Origin: an uncultured Collinsella sp.
GTDB lineage: Bacteria; Actinomycetota; Coriobacteriia; Coriobacteriales; Coriobacteriaceae
Assembly: GCA_902463875.1 (NCBI GenBank)
Contig: CABQHR010000029.1
Span: 1 to 13,237 of the forward strand
Direction of reading: 5' to 3'
Length of the DNA: 13,237 nt
Below, in pieces: positions 1-6,282 of this stretch (the first letter of the stretch is position 1; each line of letters opens with the position of its first letter). A program made the translations under genes and the position numbers. The notes under the pieces are model-generated. The model searched no databases. It was not told the DNA's origin and saw nothing but the letters and a program-made list of their open reading frames with translations.

Positions 1-287
1 GTTTGGCCGACGTGGGCTTGGCGATGGGTGGCGGAAGCGACATCGCCAAGGAGGTTGCCGACATCATCCTGACCGATACGGATCTTGCCGCGATCGTGCG
101 CCTGCGCCGTATGAGTCAGGGGCTTATCGATCGTCTGACGAGTTCGTATTCCAAGGTGATGCTCACCAACTCGGCGCTCCTGGCGCTGGGCATTACCGGC
201 ATGATCACTCCGCAGACGTCGTCACTGCTGCACAACGGCTCAACGATCGCCTACAGCCTGGGCAACGCCAAGGCATATCTGCGTTAA
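1..287 (+). CDS. P-type metal-transporting ATPase, C-terminal fragment
   Basis: This is the last ~94 codons of a P-type ATPase, a membrane pump that uses ATP through a phospho-aspartate intermediate to move metal cations. The frame is open to the left edge, and the TTG at 3-5 is an internal leucine codon, not a start. The visible part begins with LADVGLAMGGGSDIAKEVAD, the stretch that follows the GDGxND hinge motif in the P domain. A basic linker (RLRRMSQGLIDRL) and two hydrophobic segments follow (about residues 52-68 and 74-90), containing LLHNGSTIAYSLGNAKA, typical of the last two helices of heavy-metal (P1B) ATPases. The metal specificity cannot be told because the CPx helix and metal-binding domains lie outside the window. 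The end is the TAA at 285-287, followed by a terminator. Confidence 0.88.
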   Translation, partial: LADVGLAMGGGSDIAKEVADIILTDTDLAAIVRLRRMSQGLIDRLTSSYSKVMLTNSALLALGITGMITPQTSSLLHNGSTIAYSLGNAKAYLR

Positions 288-311
288 CAGACGTGTTCAC
301 CCACGTTATCT

Positions 312-357
312 GGCCTGCGCCCAGACGGCATCGGTGTCGTCCGGGCGCAGGCCTTTT
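312..357 (+). terminator. Rho-independent terminator of the P-type ATPase gene
   Basis: An 11-bp GC-rich stem (312-322 pairs with 343-353, GGCCTGCGCCC with its complement) closes a 20-base loop and is followed by TTTT at 354-357. It lies 24 bases after the ATPase stop and just before the promoter of the next operon. It therefore separates the two transcription units. Confidence 0.8.
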
Positions 358-361
358 GCAT

Positions 362-408
362 TTGACCATTTGCTAGCTTCTTTATATAGTGATGCTAGCA
401 GGGCTAGC
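362..408 (+). promoter_or_regulatory. Promoter with three GCTAGC operator-like hexamers, toxin-antitoxin operon
   Basis: A near-consensus sigma-70-type promoter is visible: -35 TTGACC at 362-367, a 17-base spacer and -10 TATAGT at 385-390. Three copies of the palindrome GCTAGC lie on it, at 372-377 (in the spacer), 394-399 and 403-408 (around the expected transcription start). The middle copy extends to the 8-base palindrome TGCTAGCA. Placement inside and just after the core promoter fits autorepression by the antitoxin or toxin-antitoxin complex, as in RelBE/DinJ-type systems. The repressor role is inferred. Confidence 0.72.
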
Positions 409-429
409 AATTGAAGGGAGCGGGTCAAC

Positions 430-783
430 GTGGGTGCTGTTAGCGGCATGGCGCAGGTGAACGTTCGCGTGGATCGCCAGGTCAAGGACCATGCGGAGGA
501 AGCGTTGCGGCTTTCGGGCGGGTCACTGCCCGAGCTCATCAAAAAGGTGGTGGCCAAGGTCGCGCAGGGCGGCGGTCAGTGCGAGGAAGTGCTTGCGGCC
601 GTCGACGACCGGCAACAGACCGTCGCGCCCGACACTCCGTTCGCCGCATCATGGGCGGCGGCGGATCAGCTTTACGCGGACCTGGGCATCGCTACGTCGC
701 CCGTATCCGACGATCGCGGTTGGGACGCAATCTATACCGAAACCATGGACGAGCACTATCGCCAAAAGGGGATGATCCAGTGA
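430..783 (+). CDS. RelB/DinJ-like antitoxin
   Basis: A 117-residue protein likely to neutralise the toxin encoded next to it and to repress its own promoter. Residues ~7-45 (MAQVNVRVDRQVKDHAEEAL..., then SLPELIKKVVAKVA) match the ribbon-helix-helix pattern of RelB/DinJ antitoxins: a short beta strand with alternating V/R residues, then two helices. The remainder (GWDAIYTETMDEHYRQKG) is acidic and polar, as expected of a flexible toxin-binding tail. The GTG at 430 is chosen because GGAG at 417-420 sits nine bases upstream. The in-frame ATG at 448 has no SD sequence but would give the more usual family N-terminus. The stop TGA (781-783) overlaps the toxin start, which implies translational coupling. 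The fold is assigned by motif only, so the exact family is tentative. Confidence 0.72.
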   Translation: MGAVSGMAQVNVRVDRQVKDHAEEALRLSGGSLPELIKKVVAKVAQGGGQCEEVLAAVDDRQQTVAPDTPFAASWAAADQLYADLGIATSPVSDDRGWDAIYTETMDEHYRQKGMIQ

Positions 784-1295
784 GTGGGGCGCCTCTCAAG
801 ATCATGGTAGACGCCGACGTATGGGTTGATTCGTTTTGCGTCGACCATGCCGAGTCGCTTGCCGCGCGTGCGTTTATTGGGCAGGCAACGGAGACGGGGG
901 CGTTGCTGTTCTTCCCGGTGCATATCGCCAAGGACGTACTGTACGTTGTCCAACACGAACTCAAGCGTAGCGTTCTTGCCAGTGGGGGAGCGCTCGACGA
1001 GGCATCTGCCCGTGCAATTTGCGATGCGGCGTTGGCGTTTGCTCGGAACATGACCGAAAACGCCACGGCCGTGGGTGCAGATGCGTCGGACCTTTGGCTG
1101 GCCGACAAATACTTAGCGCTCCATCGCGATTACGAGGACAACTTGGTACTCGCCGCATGCAAACGCGCGCAGGTCGATTACTTGGTGACCAACGATCGCA
1201 AGCTGCTCGAACATGCCGATCTTGCAGCAAAGACCCCGCGCCAAATGATGCCGATTCTTGCTTTGGCCAAACGCGGCAGCGCGGTTATCGGTTGA
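780..1295 (+). CDS. PIN-domain protein, probable ribonuclease toxin (VapC-like)
   Basis: A 171-residue PIN-domain protein, probably a Mg2+-dependent endoribonuclease acting as the toxin of this operon. The fold is shown by the N-terminal strand IMVDADVWVD (D11, with D13), the acidic motif DYEDNLVLAACKRA (D117, E119, D120) and the C-terminal strand YLVTNDRKLL (D139). These are the usual positions of the acidic metal-binding residues. The start is GTG 780, whose last two bases are shared with the antitoxin stop (GTGA). AAGGGG at 766-771 is its ribosome-binding site, eight bases upstream, so translation is coupled. The frame is open back to 579, but that extension lies wholly inside the antitoxin gene in another frame and is rejected. 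At 171 residues it is longer than a typical ~130-residue VapC. Its RNA target is unknown. Confidence 0.78.
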   Translation: MSGAPLKIMVDADVWVDSFCVDHAESLAARAFIGQATETGALLFFPVHIAKDVLYVVQHELKRSVLASGGALDEASARAICDAALAFARNMTENATAVGADASDLWLADKYLALHRDYEDNLVLAACKRAQVDYLVTNDRKLLEHADLAAKTPRQMMPILALAKRGSAVIG

Positions 1296-1307
1296 CGCGA
1301 ACTGTTT

Positions 1308-1344
1308 GCGGGCCCCTTGGACGACGATGCGCCAAGGGGCCCGC
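1308..1344. terminator. Hairpin between convergent genes
   Basis: A perfect 13-bp stem (1308-1320 with 1332-1344, core GGGCCCCTTGG) with an 11-base loop lies between the PIN gene and the convergent gene ending at 1354. Neither side has a good U-tract, so it may act as a weak bidirectional terminator or an mRNA-stabilising 3' structure. Confidence 0.55.
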
Positions 1345-1353
1345 GTCTGCTAT

Positions 1354-1788
1354 TTACAAAAGCTCGGCCTTGATGGCGGGACTTTCTGCGAGCTGCTCGG
1401 CTGCCTTTTCGTCGGAGCTGTCGAGTGCTGCCAGGCTGCGGTAGACCCACTCGTTGACCTGGGTGTTCTTGACGCCTGCGGTCTGCATAAGGGCGCCTAC
1501 CTCGCGGATTGCTGCGAGCAGATCGGCTTTGGGACCCGCGAGCTCGACCTCGATGCCGTGGTAGGCGGCCACGCCGCGGTTCTCACTCACGTGGTCGATA
1601 AAGCCCTCGACGGTCTCAAGCTGCTGGGCGAGAGCCGCATCATCGTCAGCGTCCAGCGCGACGAGTGCGTTCGATACCGTGAGGGCGGGATGTCCGCAGG
1701 GGACAAAGCCTTCGATGACATCCATAGCTTCGGTAATGGTTGAGCCCAGGCCTGCGAGGGCATTGACGAGTTGCTGCTTGGTATCCAT
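1354..1788 (-). CDS. Uncharacterised acidic helical protein
   Basis: I do not recognise this 144-residue protein. It has no signal peptide or membrane segment and is rich in Ala, Leu, Asp and Glu, with a pattern suggesting alpha-helices throughout. A motif appears twice: LVALDADDDAALAQQL at residues 42-57 and LAALDSSDEKAAEQL at 119-133, so the protein may be an internal duplication of a helical hairpin. It is likely a real gene. The ATG at 1786-1788 is preceded by AAGGA seven bases upstream, codon use is like the neighbours, and a plausible promoter lies upstream. It is transcribed towards the PIN gene, away from the tmRNA. A helical binding or regulatory role is possible, but nothing in the sequence proves it. 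Confidence 0.7.
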   Translation of the reverse strand: MDTKQQLVNALAGLGSTITEAMDVIEGFVPCGHPALTVSNALVALDADDDAALAQQLETVEGFIDHVSENRGVAAYHGIEVELAGPKADLLAAIREVGALMQTAGVKNTQVNEWVYRSLAALDSSDEKAAEQLAESPAIKAELL

Positions 1789-2027
1789 AACGGTCCTTTC
1801 GACGGGTCAATTTTGCTTGGCGAAAATATACGTGACGCGATCGGTAACAAAAGTGCGAAGTGCGGCGCACATTGGGGTCTTCACAGCTCGTGCATAGAAC
1901 AGCTGTCCGCTTTCAGAACGTGGTAAGATAACACTCCACAAGCGGGGCTCGCCCCGTATGTTCCTTGAAAAGTCGACGGTTATCGGGTGTTTGCAGGCCC
2001 GATACCATCCAGACTTTCCCGACATTC
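1789..2027. other. Divergent intergenic region upstream of ssrA
   Basis: No gene is supported in this 239-base gap between the leftward 144-residue gene and the tmRNA. Two hairpins are visible on the tmRNA side: CGGGG/CCCCG with a four-base loop (1943-1956), and a 7-bp stem TATCGGG/CCCGATA (1981-1987 with 1998-2004), extendable by two pairs past a bulged T. The second ends 23 bases before the tmRNA 5' end and may belong to the precursor leader removed by RNase P. I see no convincing -35/-10 pair for the tmRNA. Confidence 0.45.
1823..1850 (-). promoter_or_regulatory. Possible promoter of the 144-residue protein gene
   Basis: Read on the minus strand, TTGTTA (1845-1850) and TATTTT (1823-1828) are separated by 16 bases, each matching four of six consensus positions. 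They lie about 35-60 bases before the ATG at 1788. This is the only plausible pair in the gap for this direction. Confidence 0.35.
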
Positions 2028-2391
2028 GGGGGCGACTGGTTTCGACACGATAGCTCTGAGAGAGGAAGCAAGCCGAGGTCTCCTCGCCTCGTTAAACAGG
2101 GGTACCGTCAAATTGAATTGACAACAACTCTTCTTTTGAGCCTATGGCTCTCGCTGCTTAGTTTATAGCGGCGCGTCAACCCGGTGATTTCTCCGACACC
2201 GGCGCGACGTCATTTTAGGGGAATGCTCCTGCGCACGTAATCGGTATGGCGCAGGCTAAGACCGAACCGGTTAGGACGCCGCGAGCGTGTCGCTGCGCGC
2301 AAAGCGTCCGAGACTAAACCAGCGACTGAGCTTGGAGATGCCAATCAGGGGGCTTTCGTGGACCGGAGTTCGATTCTCCGCGCCTCCACCA
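2028..2391 (+). ncRNA. ssrA: Transfer-messenger RNA (tmRNA)
   Basis: A complete one-piece 364-base tmRNA, which with SmpB rescues stalled ribosomes by adding a degradation tag. The 5' end GGGGGCGACTGGTTTCGACA pairs with the 3' end CGCCTCC-ACCA to form a seven-pair acceptor stem, with the third pair G-U as in other tmRNAs. A T-arm (CGGAG-TTCGATT-CTCCG, about 2364-2380) precedes the encoded CCA at 2389-2391. The tag frame ends in Ala-Leu-Ala-Ala-stop (TAG at 2159-2161). Reading back, a TGA at 2114-2116 lies in the same frame, so the resume codon must be at or after 2117. The likely tag is DNNSSFEPMALAA starting at GAC 2120, or one residue longer starting with Ile. Alanine or glycine resume codons are more common, so the start is less certain than the end. 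A terminator follows directly. Confidence 0.95.
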
Positions 2392-2400
2392 ATAGTTACA

Positions 2401-2436
2401 AGCAGGTAGGTAAACGCACCTACCTGCTTTTTTATT
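2401..2436 (+). terminator. ssrA: Rho-independent terminator of ssrA
   Basis: A perfect 11-bp stem (AGCAGGTAGGT at 2401-2411 with 2418-2428) with a six-base loop is followed by a run of T (2428-2433). It lies ten bases after the tmRNA CCA end. Confidence 0.92.
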
Positions 2437-2448
2437 ACGTATAGATAT

Positions 2449-2543
2449 CGCGGAGAATCGAACTCTGTGCAGGGCGCGGGCGTTAAGAAAACGCGTAAGC
2501 GTTTGTAGCGAGCGGGCGAGGACGACGGCAGGCGGCCGAAGCC
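2449..2543 (+). repeat. ~95-bp direct repeat, copy A, beginning with antisense tmRNA T-arm
   Basis: This stretch is repeated 211 bases downstream (2660-2753) with about five differences, one of them a single-base indel. Its first 17 bases (CGCGGAGAATCGAACTC) are the exact reverse complement of the 3' T-arm region of the tmRNA just upstream. It also contains a small hairpin (AAACGC-gtaa-GCGTTT, about 2489-2504). No convincing coding sequence covers it. Open frames here give the familiar spurious RGESNS-type translations of antisense tRNA ends. Confidence 0.8.
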
Positions 2544-2546
2544 GGT

Positions 2547-2581
2547 GCGTATTTGCGAAGCAAATACGCGGATTCTCCGCG
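2547..2581. repeat. Hairpin pair following repeat copy A
   Basis: Two adjacent, overlapping inverted repeats. The first is a perfect 10-bp stem GCGTATTTGC (2547-2556) with 2560-2569 and a three-base loop. The second is CGCGGA-ttc-TCCGCG at 2567-2581. The second contains GATTCTCCGCGC, identical over 12 bases to the tmRNA 3' region (2372-2383) and inverted relative to the start of copy A. Only copy A is followed by these structures. Confidence 0.6.
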
Positions 2582-2659
2582 CAATGTCCCAGCCCTGTGT
2601 CGATGCGATGTTTATCGAATCTCAGCCGGCCATGCACCGCATCAATGGAATCCCAAGCC

Positions 2660-2753
2660 CGCGGAGAATCGAACTCTATGCAGGGCGCGAGCGTTAAGCA
2701 AACGCGAAGCGTTTGTAGCGAGCGGGCGAGGACGCCGGCAGGCGGCCGAAGCC
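2660..2753 (+). repeat. ~95-bp direct repeat, copy B
   Basis: Second copy of the repeat at 2449-2543. It begins with the same 17 bases antisense to the tmRNA T-arm and ends with GGCGGCCGAAGCC. Differences from copy A are scattered single bases plus one missing T in the internal AACGCG/GCGTTT hairpin, where pairing is kept. The segment between the copies (2582-2659) and the segment from 2754 to the patatin gene show no gene or recognisable promoter. Confidence 0.8.
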
Positions 2754-2872
2754 AGAATCGCCGCTCAAGCCGGGTCGTACTTTCCGCTCCATCTCCTCAA
2801 CTCCAAAACCTGCGCGCTCGCCATCCCAAAACTGGGTAGAAGAAAGGCAAAACGCAATCGCAGGAGGTCAAT

Positions 2873-3751
2873 ATGACTGCAGAAGATAAGGCAAAGAACG
2901 CCGGCAAGGTCGCGCTCGTCTTGGAGGGTGGCAGTTTTCGTGGGCAGTTTACCGCCGGCGTGCTCGATGTCCTCATGGAGGCCGGTGTCGAAATTCCGGC
3001 GGTGTACGGCGTCTCGGCCGGTGCGCTCAACGGCGTCAACTACAAGTCGCACCAGATTGGTCGCACCAACCGAGTCAATTTGACCTTCTGCAACGACAGC
3101 CGCTACATGGGCGCCGCGTCGTTTGCGTCCACGGGTTCCATCGTGGGTTACGACTTTATCTTCAACGACGTCCAGGACCGCCTGGATCCTTTTGATAACG
3201 AGACGTTCGACGCCAGCCCTATCGAGATGTACGCCGTCGCGACGGACATGCTGTTTGGAACCGCTGCCTACCTGCCGGTCAAAAGCGCCGTGCTCGACCT
3301 CGACGCCGTGCGCGCCTCGACCTCGTTGCCGCTGGTGACGCCGCCGGTCGAGATTGACGGGCACAAATACGTCGACGGCGGCGTGGCCGATTCGGTTCCT
3401 ATCGAGCATGTGCTCGAGGAGGCGGGCTTCGACCGTGCGGTCGTCATCGTCACCCAGGACCGCTCGTATGAGAAAAAGCCCTACGAGTTTATGCCTGCCG
3501 CGCGCGCCCGCTATGCCGACTACCCCTACCTGCTCGAGGCTATCGAGACGCGCCACGACCGCTATAACCTCCAGCGCATGCACCTGTGGAAGTATGAGCG
3601 CGAGGGCCGCGCGCTGGTCATCGCTCCGCAAAAGCCGGTCGAGGTCGGCCATGTCGAGCATGATCCAGCAAAGCTGCTCGATCTGTATATTCAGGGTCGC
3701 CAGGAGGCAAAGCGTTTGCTCGCGGAGATCCAGGAGTTTGTTGAGCGCTAG
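2873..3751 (+). CDS. Patatin-like phospholipase family protein
   Basis: A 292-residue cytoplasmic patatin-like serine acyl hydrolase, resembling the bacterial YjjU group. It probably cleaves acyl esters of lipids, but the substrate is not known. The three hallmark elements are visible: an N-terminal glycine-rich oxyanion motif GGSFRG (residues 19-24), the nucleophile elbow GVSAG (46-50, Ser48) and the catalytic DGG motif (Asp168, in YVDGGVADSVP), giving a Ser-Asp dyad. The third oxyanion glycine is serine here. No signal peptide or membrane segment is seen. The C-terminal ~50 residues are basic and helical (KLLDLYIQGRQEAKRLLAEI), as in YjjU relatives. ATG 2873 is preceded by AGGAGG at 2862-2867, five bases upstream. 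It appears to be a single-gene unit between the repeat region and rplM. Confidence 0.88.
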   Translation: MTAEDKAKNAGKVALVLEGGSFRGQFTAGVLDVLMEAGVEIPAVYGVSAGALNGVNYKSHQIGRTNRVNLTFCNDSRYMGAASFASTGSIVGYDFIFNDVQDRLDPFDNETFDASPIEMYAVATDMLFGTAAYLPVKSAVLDLDAVRASTSLPLVTPPVEIDGHKYVDGGVADSVPIEHVLEEAGFDRAVVIVTQDRSYEKKPYEFMPAARARYADYPYLLEAIETRHDRYNLQRMHLWKYEREGRALVIAPQKPVEVGHVEHDPAKLLDLYIQGRQEAKRLLAEIQEFVER

Positions 3752-3814
3752 CGCTGCAACGTCACGGCTCGTGGATGACATGTGCAGAAACTCTGGTCGG
3801 AGCCAAAATACCTG

Positions 3815-3842
3815 TTGACTCGTACGGCGAGCGGGGTAATAT
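3815..3842 (+). promoter_or_regulatory. Promoter of the rplM-rpsI operon
   Basis: -35 TTGACT (3815-3820) and -10 TAATAT (3837-3842) are separated by 16 bases, each close to consensus. Transcription would start near 3849, giving a ~60-base leader before rplM. Confidence 0.78.
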
Positions 3843-3848
3843 GGACGG

Positions 3849-3880
3849 GTTACTTGCAGAGCCCCGTGAATCTCTGTAAC
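3849..3880 (+). promoter_or_regulatory. Hairpin at the 5' end of the rplM leader
   Basis: GTTA (3849-3852) pairs with TAAC (3877-3880), and CAGAG (3857-3861) pairs with CTCTG (3872-3876), with a four-base bulge on the 5' side. The structure begins at the predicted transcription start. L13 leaders are known autoregulatory elements in some bacteria, but I cannot match this to a described class. Confidence 0.4.
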
Positions 3881-3908
3881 AACACGTACTGTACATGGAG
3901 GAGTCTAA

Positions 3909-4352
3909 GTGATTTCGAAATCGACTCACTACGCCAAGCAGGGCGAGGTCCAGCGCAACTGGGTTCTCGTCGACGCCGATGGTGCTGTCCTGGGCCGTCT
4001 TGCCACCCAGATCGCAATGATCCTGCGCGGTAAGAACAAGCCCCAGTTCACGCCCAACAGCGACTGCGGCGACTTCGTTGTCGTCATCAACGCCGATAAG
4101 GTCCAGCTTACCGGTAACAAGGCCGACACGAAGACCTATTATCGCCACAGCGGCTACAACGGCGGCCTCAAGGCTGAGAGCTTCCGCCAGGCTATGGAGA
4201 AGCACCCGGAGAAGGTCATCGAGCGCGCCGTTCGCGGTATGCTGCCCAAGACCACCCTCGGCCGTGCCCAGATGACCAAGCTTAAGGTCTACGCTGGTGC
4301 CGAGCATCCGCATGCTGCCCAGAACCCCACGAAGATTGAGCTGGAGGCTTAA
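3909..4352 (+). CDS. rplM: 50S ribosomal protein L13
   Basis: L13, an early-assembling 50S protein that binds 23S rRNA. At 147 residues it is slightly longer than the ~142-residue E. coli protein and aligns over its full length: the N-terminal [17 protein letters not shown] and ...[13 protein letters not shown], then the family signature region [14 protein letters not shown] (residues 107-120) leading into LKVYAG. The start is GTG 3909, with GGAGGAG (3897-3903) five bases upstream. The stop TAA is two bases before the rpsI start codon, the universally conserved L13-S9 pairing. Expression is expected to be strong and growth-rate linked from the promoter at 3815. Nothing is missing or unusual apart from the GTG start. 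Confidence 0.98.
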   Translation: MISKSTHYAKQGEVQRNWVLVDADGAVLGRLATQIAMILRGKNKPQFTPNSDCGDFVVVINADKVQLTGNKADTKTYYRHSGYNGGLKAESFRQAMEKHPEKVIERAVRGMLPKTTLGRAQMTKLKVYAGAEHPHAAQNPTKIELEA

Positions 4353-4354
4353 AG

Positions 4355-4750
<396 letters not shown>

Positions 4751-4781
4751 GGTTTTATCTCCTTTCGAGATACAATGTACA

Positions 4782-4825
4782 AGCGGGGCCTGCCGATTCC
4801 TCGGCGGGTCCCGCTTTTCTTTTTC
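4782..4825 (+). terminator. Rho-independent terminator of rplM-rpsI
   Basis: A 15-bp stem (4782-4796 with 4801-4815, two G-U pairs) with a TTCC tetraloop is followed by TTTTCTTTTT. glmM begins only 49 bases further on without a clear promoter of its own, so some read-through into glmM is possible. Confidence 0.93.
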
Positions 4826-4873
4826 GACTAGGGCGGGCGGTTGCATATCGCCTGCTAGGGAAGGAGCAATCCT

Positions 4874-6211
4874 ATGCCCCAGAACATCTTCGGTACCGAC
4901 GGCGTCCGTGGCGTCGCCAATGCCGACCTCTCGTGCGACCTCGCGTTTCGCCTGGGCCGCGCGGCGACCAAGTTCCTTGGTCCGGATATCTGCGTCGGCC
5001 GCGACACGCGTCTTTCGGGCACCATGCTCGAGAGCGCTCTGACCGCCGGCATTATGGCCGAGGGCGGCCGTCCGCATTGCTGCGGCGTCATCCCCACGCC
5101 CGCCGTGGCGCTGCTCACCGTCCAGAATGAGCTCGACGGCGGCATCGTCATCTCTGCTTCGCATAATCCGCCGGAGTTCAACGGCATCAAGTTCTTTAGC
5201 CGCAAGGGCATGAAGCTTCCCGATGCGGTCGAGGAAGAGATCAGCGCCTGGGTCATGTCCGAGGAAGCCATGGCTGCCGACACGCTGCCGACCGGTGCCG
5301 GCGTGGGCCACATCATCAAGATGAAGGACGCTCGCAAGGCATACGTCGACCACGCCATCGATACGCTCGACGGCCTGAGGCTCGATGGCCTAGTCGTTGC
5401 CGTCGACTGCGGTCACGGTGCTTCCTGCCAGACCACGCCTGCCGCGCTGCAGCGCCTGGGTGCCACGGTCCATGCCATCAACACCGATTACTGCGGCACC
5501 GACATCAATGTCGAGTGCGGCTCCACTCACCTTGAGCCCCTGCGCGAGCTCGTGCTGCGCACCCACGCCGATATCGGCCTGGCCCACGACGGCGACGCCG
5601 ACCGAGTACTGTTCGTGGACAGCGAGGGCAATGAGATCGACGGTGACTACATCCTGGCTATCTGCGGTTCTGACCTCGCCGCCCGCGGCAAGCTCGCCAA
5701 CTCCGAGATCGTCTCGACCGTCATGTGCAACTTGGGCTTCTCCATCGCTATGAAGGAGCAGGGCTTCGAGATGGTTCAGACCGCCGTGGGCGATCGCTAC
5801 GTTCTGGAGCGTATGCTCGCGGATGGCGCCGTCATCGGCGGCGAGCAGTCCGGCCACATCATCTTCCTGGAGCACAACACCACCGGTGACGGTCTGGTGA
5901 CGGCTCTGCAGCTGCTGGCCGTGCTCAAGCGCACCGGTCGTACCCTCACCGATCTTGCCGGCATCATGAAGAAGTACCCGCAGGTGCTCGTCAACGTGCA
6001 TTCCGACAACAAGGCTGGTCTGGATGATTGCCAGCCCATCTGGGATGCCGTCGCTGCTGCCGAGAAGGAGCTTGACGGCCGCGGCCGCATTCTGGTGCGT
6101 CCGAGCGGTACCGAGCCGCTGGTCCGCGTTATGGCCGAGGCCGAGACGCACGAGCTGACCCAGCGCGTTGTCGACGACATCGTCGAGGTTGTCAAGCGCG
6201 AACTTCCCTAA
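4874..6211 (+). CDS. glmM: Phosphoglucosamine mutase
   Basis: GlmM interconverts glucosamine 6-phosphate and glucosamine 1-phosphate, the second step towards UDP-GlcNAc for peptidoglycan. At 445 residues it has the family's usual length and all four signature loops. These are N-terminal FGTDGVRG; the active-site loop ISASHNPPEFNGIKFF with the phosphoserine at Ser96; the metal loop DGDADR (239-244); the sugar-binding GEQSGH (323-328); and the phosphate-binding RPSGTEPLVRV (from 409). The ATG at 4874 has AAGGAG seven bases upstream. Activation requires phosphorylation of the active serine, probably by a bacterial kinase or by autophosphorylation, as known for the family. It lies between the ribosomal operon and a PTS EIIA gene and uses the same metabolite that NagB, two genes on, consumes. 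Confidence 0.97.
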   Translation: MPQNIFGTDGVRGVANADLSCDLAFRLGRAATKFLGPDICVGRDTRLSGTMLESALTAGIMAEGGRPHCCGVIPTPAVALLTVQNELDGGIVISASHNPPEFNGIKFFSRKGMKLPDAVEEEISAWVMSEEAMAADTLPTGAGVGHIIKMKDARKAYVDHAIDTLDGLRLDGLVVAVDCGHGASCQTTPAALQRLGATVHAINTDYCGTDINVECGSTHLEPLRELVLRTHADIGLAHDGDADRVLFVDSEGNEIDGDYILAICGSDLAARGKLANSEIVSTVMCNLGFSIAMKEQGFEMVQTAVGDRYVLERMLADGAVIGGEQSGHIIFLEHNTTGDGLVTALQLLAVLKRTGRTLTDLAGIMKKYPQVLVNVHSDNKAGLDDCQPIWDAVAAAEKELDGRGRILVRPSGTEPLVRVMAEAETHELTQRVVDDIVEVVKRELP

Positions 6212-6241
6212 TGGTCAAAAACGAGTGCCAAGTGGTAAACT
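6212..6241 (+). promoter_or_regulatory. Possible promoter before the EIIA gene
   Basis: TGGTCA (6212-6217) and TAAACT (6236-6241) are separated by 18 bases, each a partial match to consensus. They directly follow the glmM stop codon, within the 71-base gap before the EIIA gene. Confidence 0.33.
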
Positions 6242-6282
6242 GTTAAGGCTATTTTGGTCGATTTGTATGTCCGAGGGGGAGC

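Noticed and set aside
579..779. N-terminal extension of the PIN-domain frame
   Set aside because: It overlaps the antitoxin gene entirely in another frame, while GTG 780 has a good SD and the typical overlapping-stop arrangement.
2314..2637. Minus-strand open frame across the tmRNA 3' end
   Set aside because: Its RRGESNSGP segment is the classic false translation of an antisense tRNA/tmRNA end, and the region is an RNA gene plus repeats.
2553..2876. Plus-strand open frames through the repeat region
   Set aside because: They read through repeats and hairpins, lack an SD and resemble no protein family.
2765..3781. Long minus-strand open frame opposite the patatin gene
   Set aside because: It is a shadow of the GC-rich patatin gene, which carries clear catalytic motifs on the plus strand.
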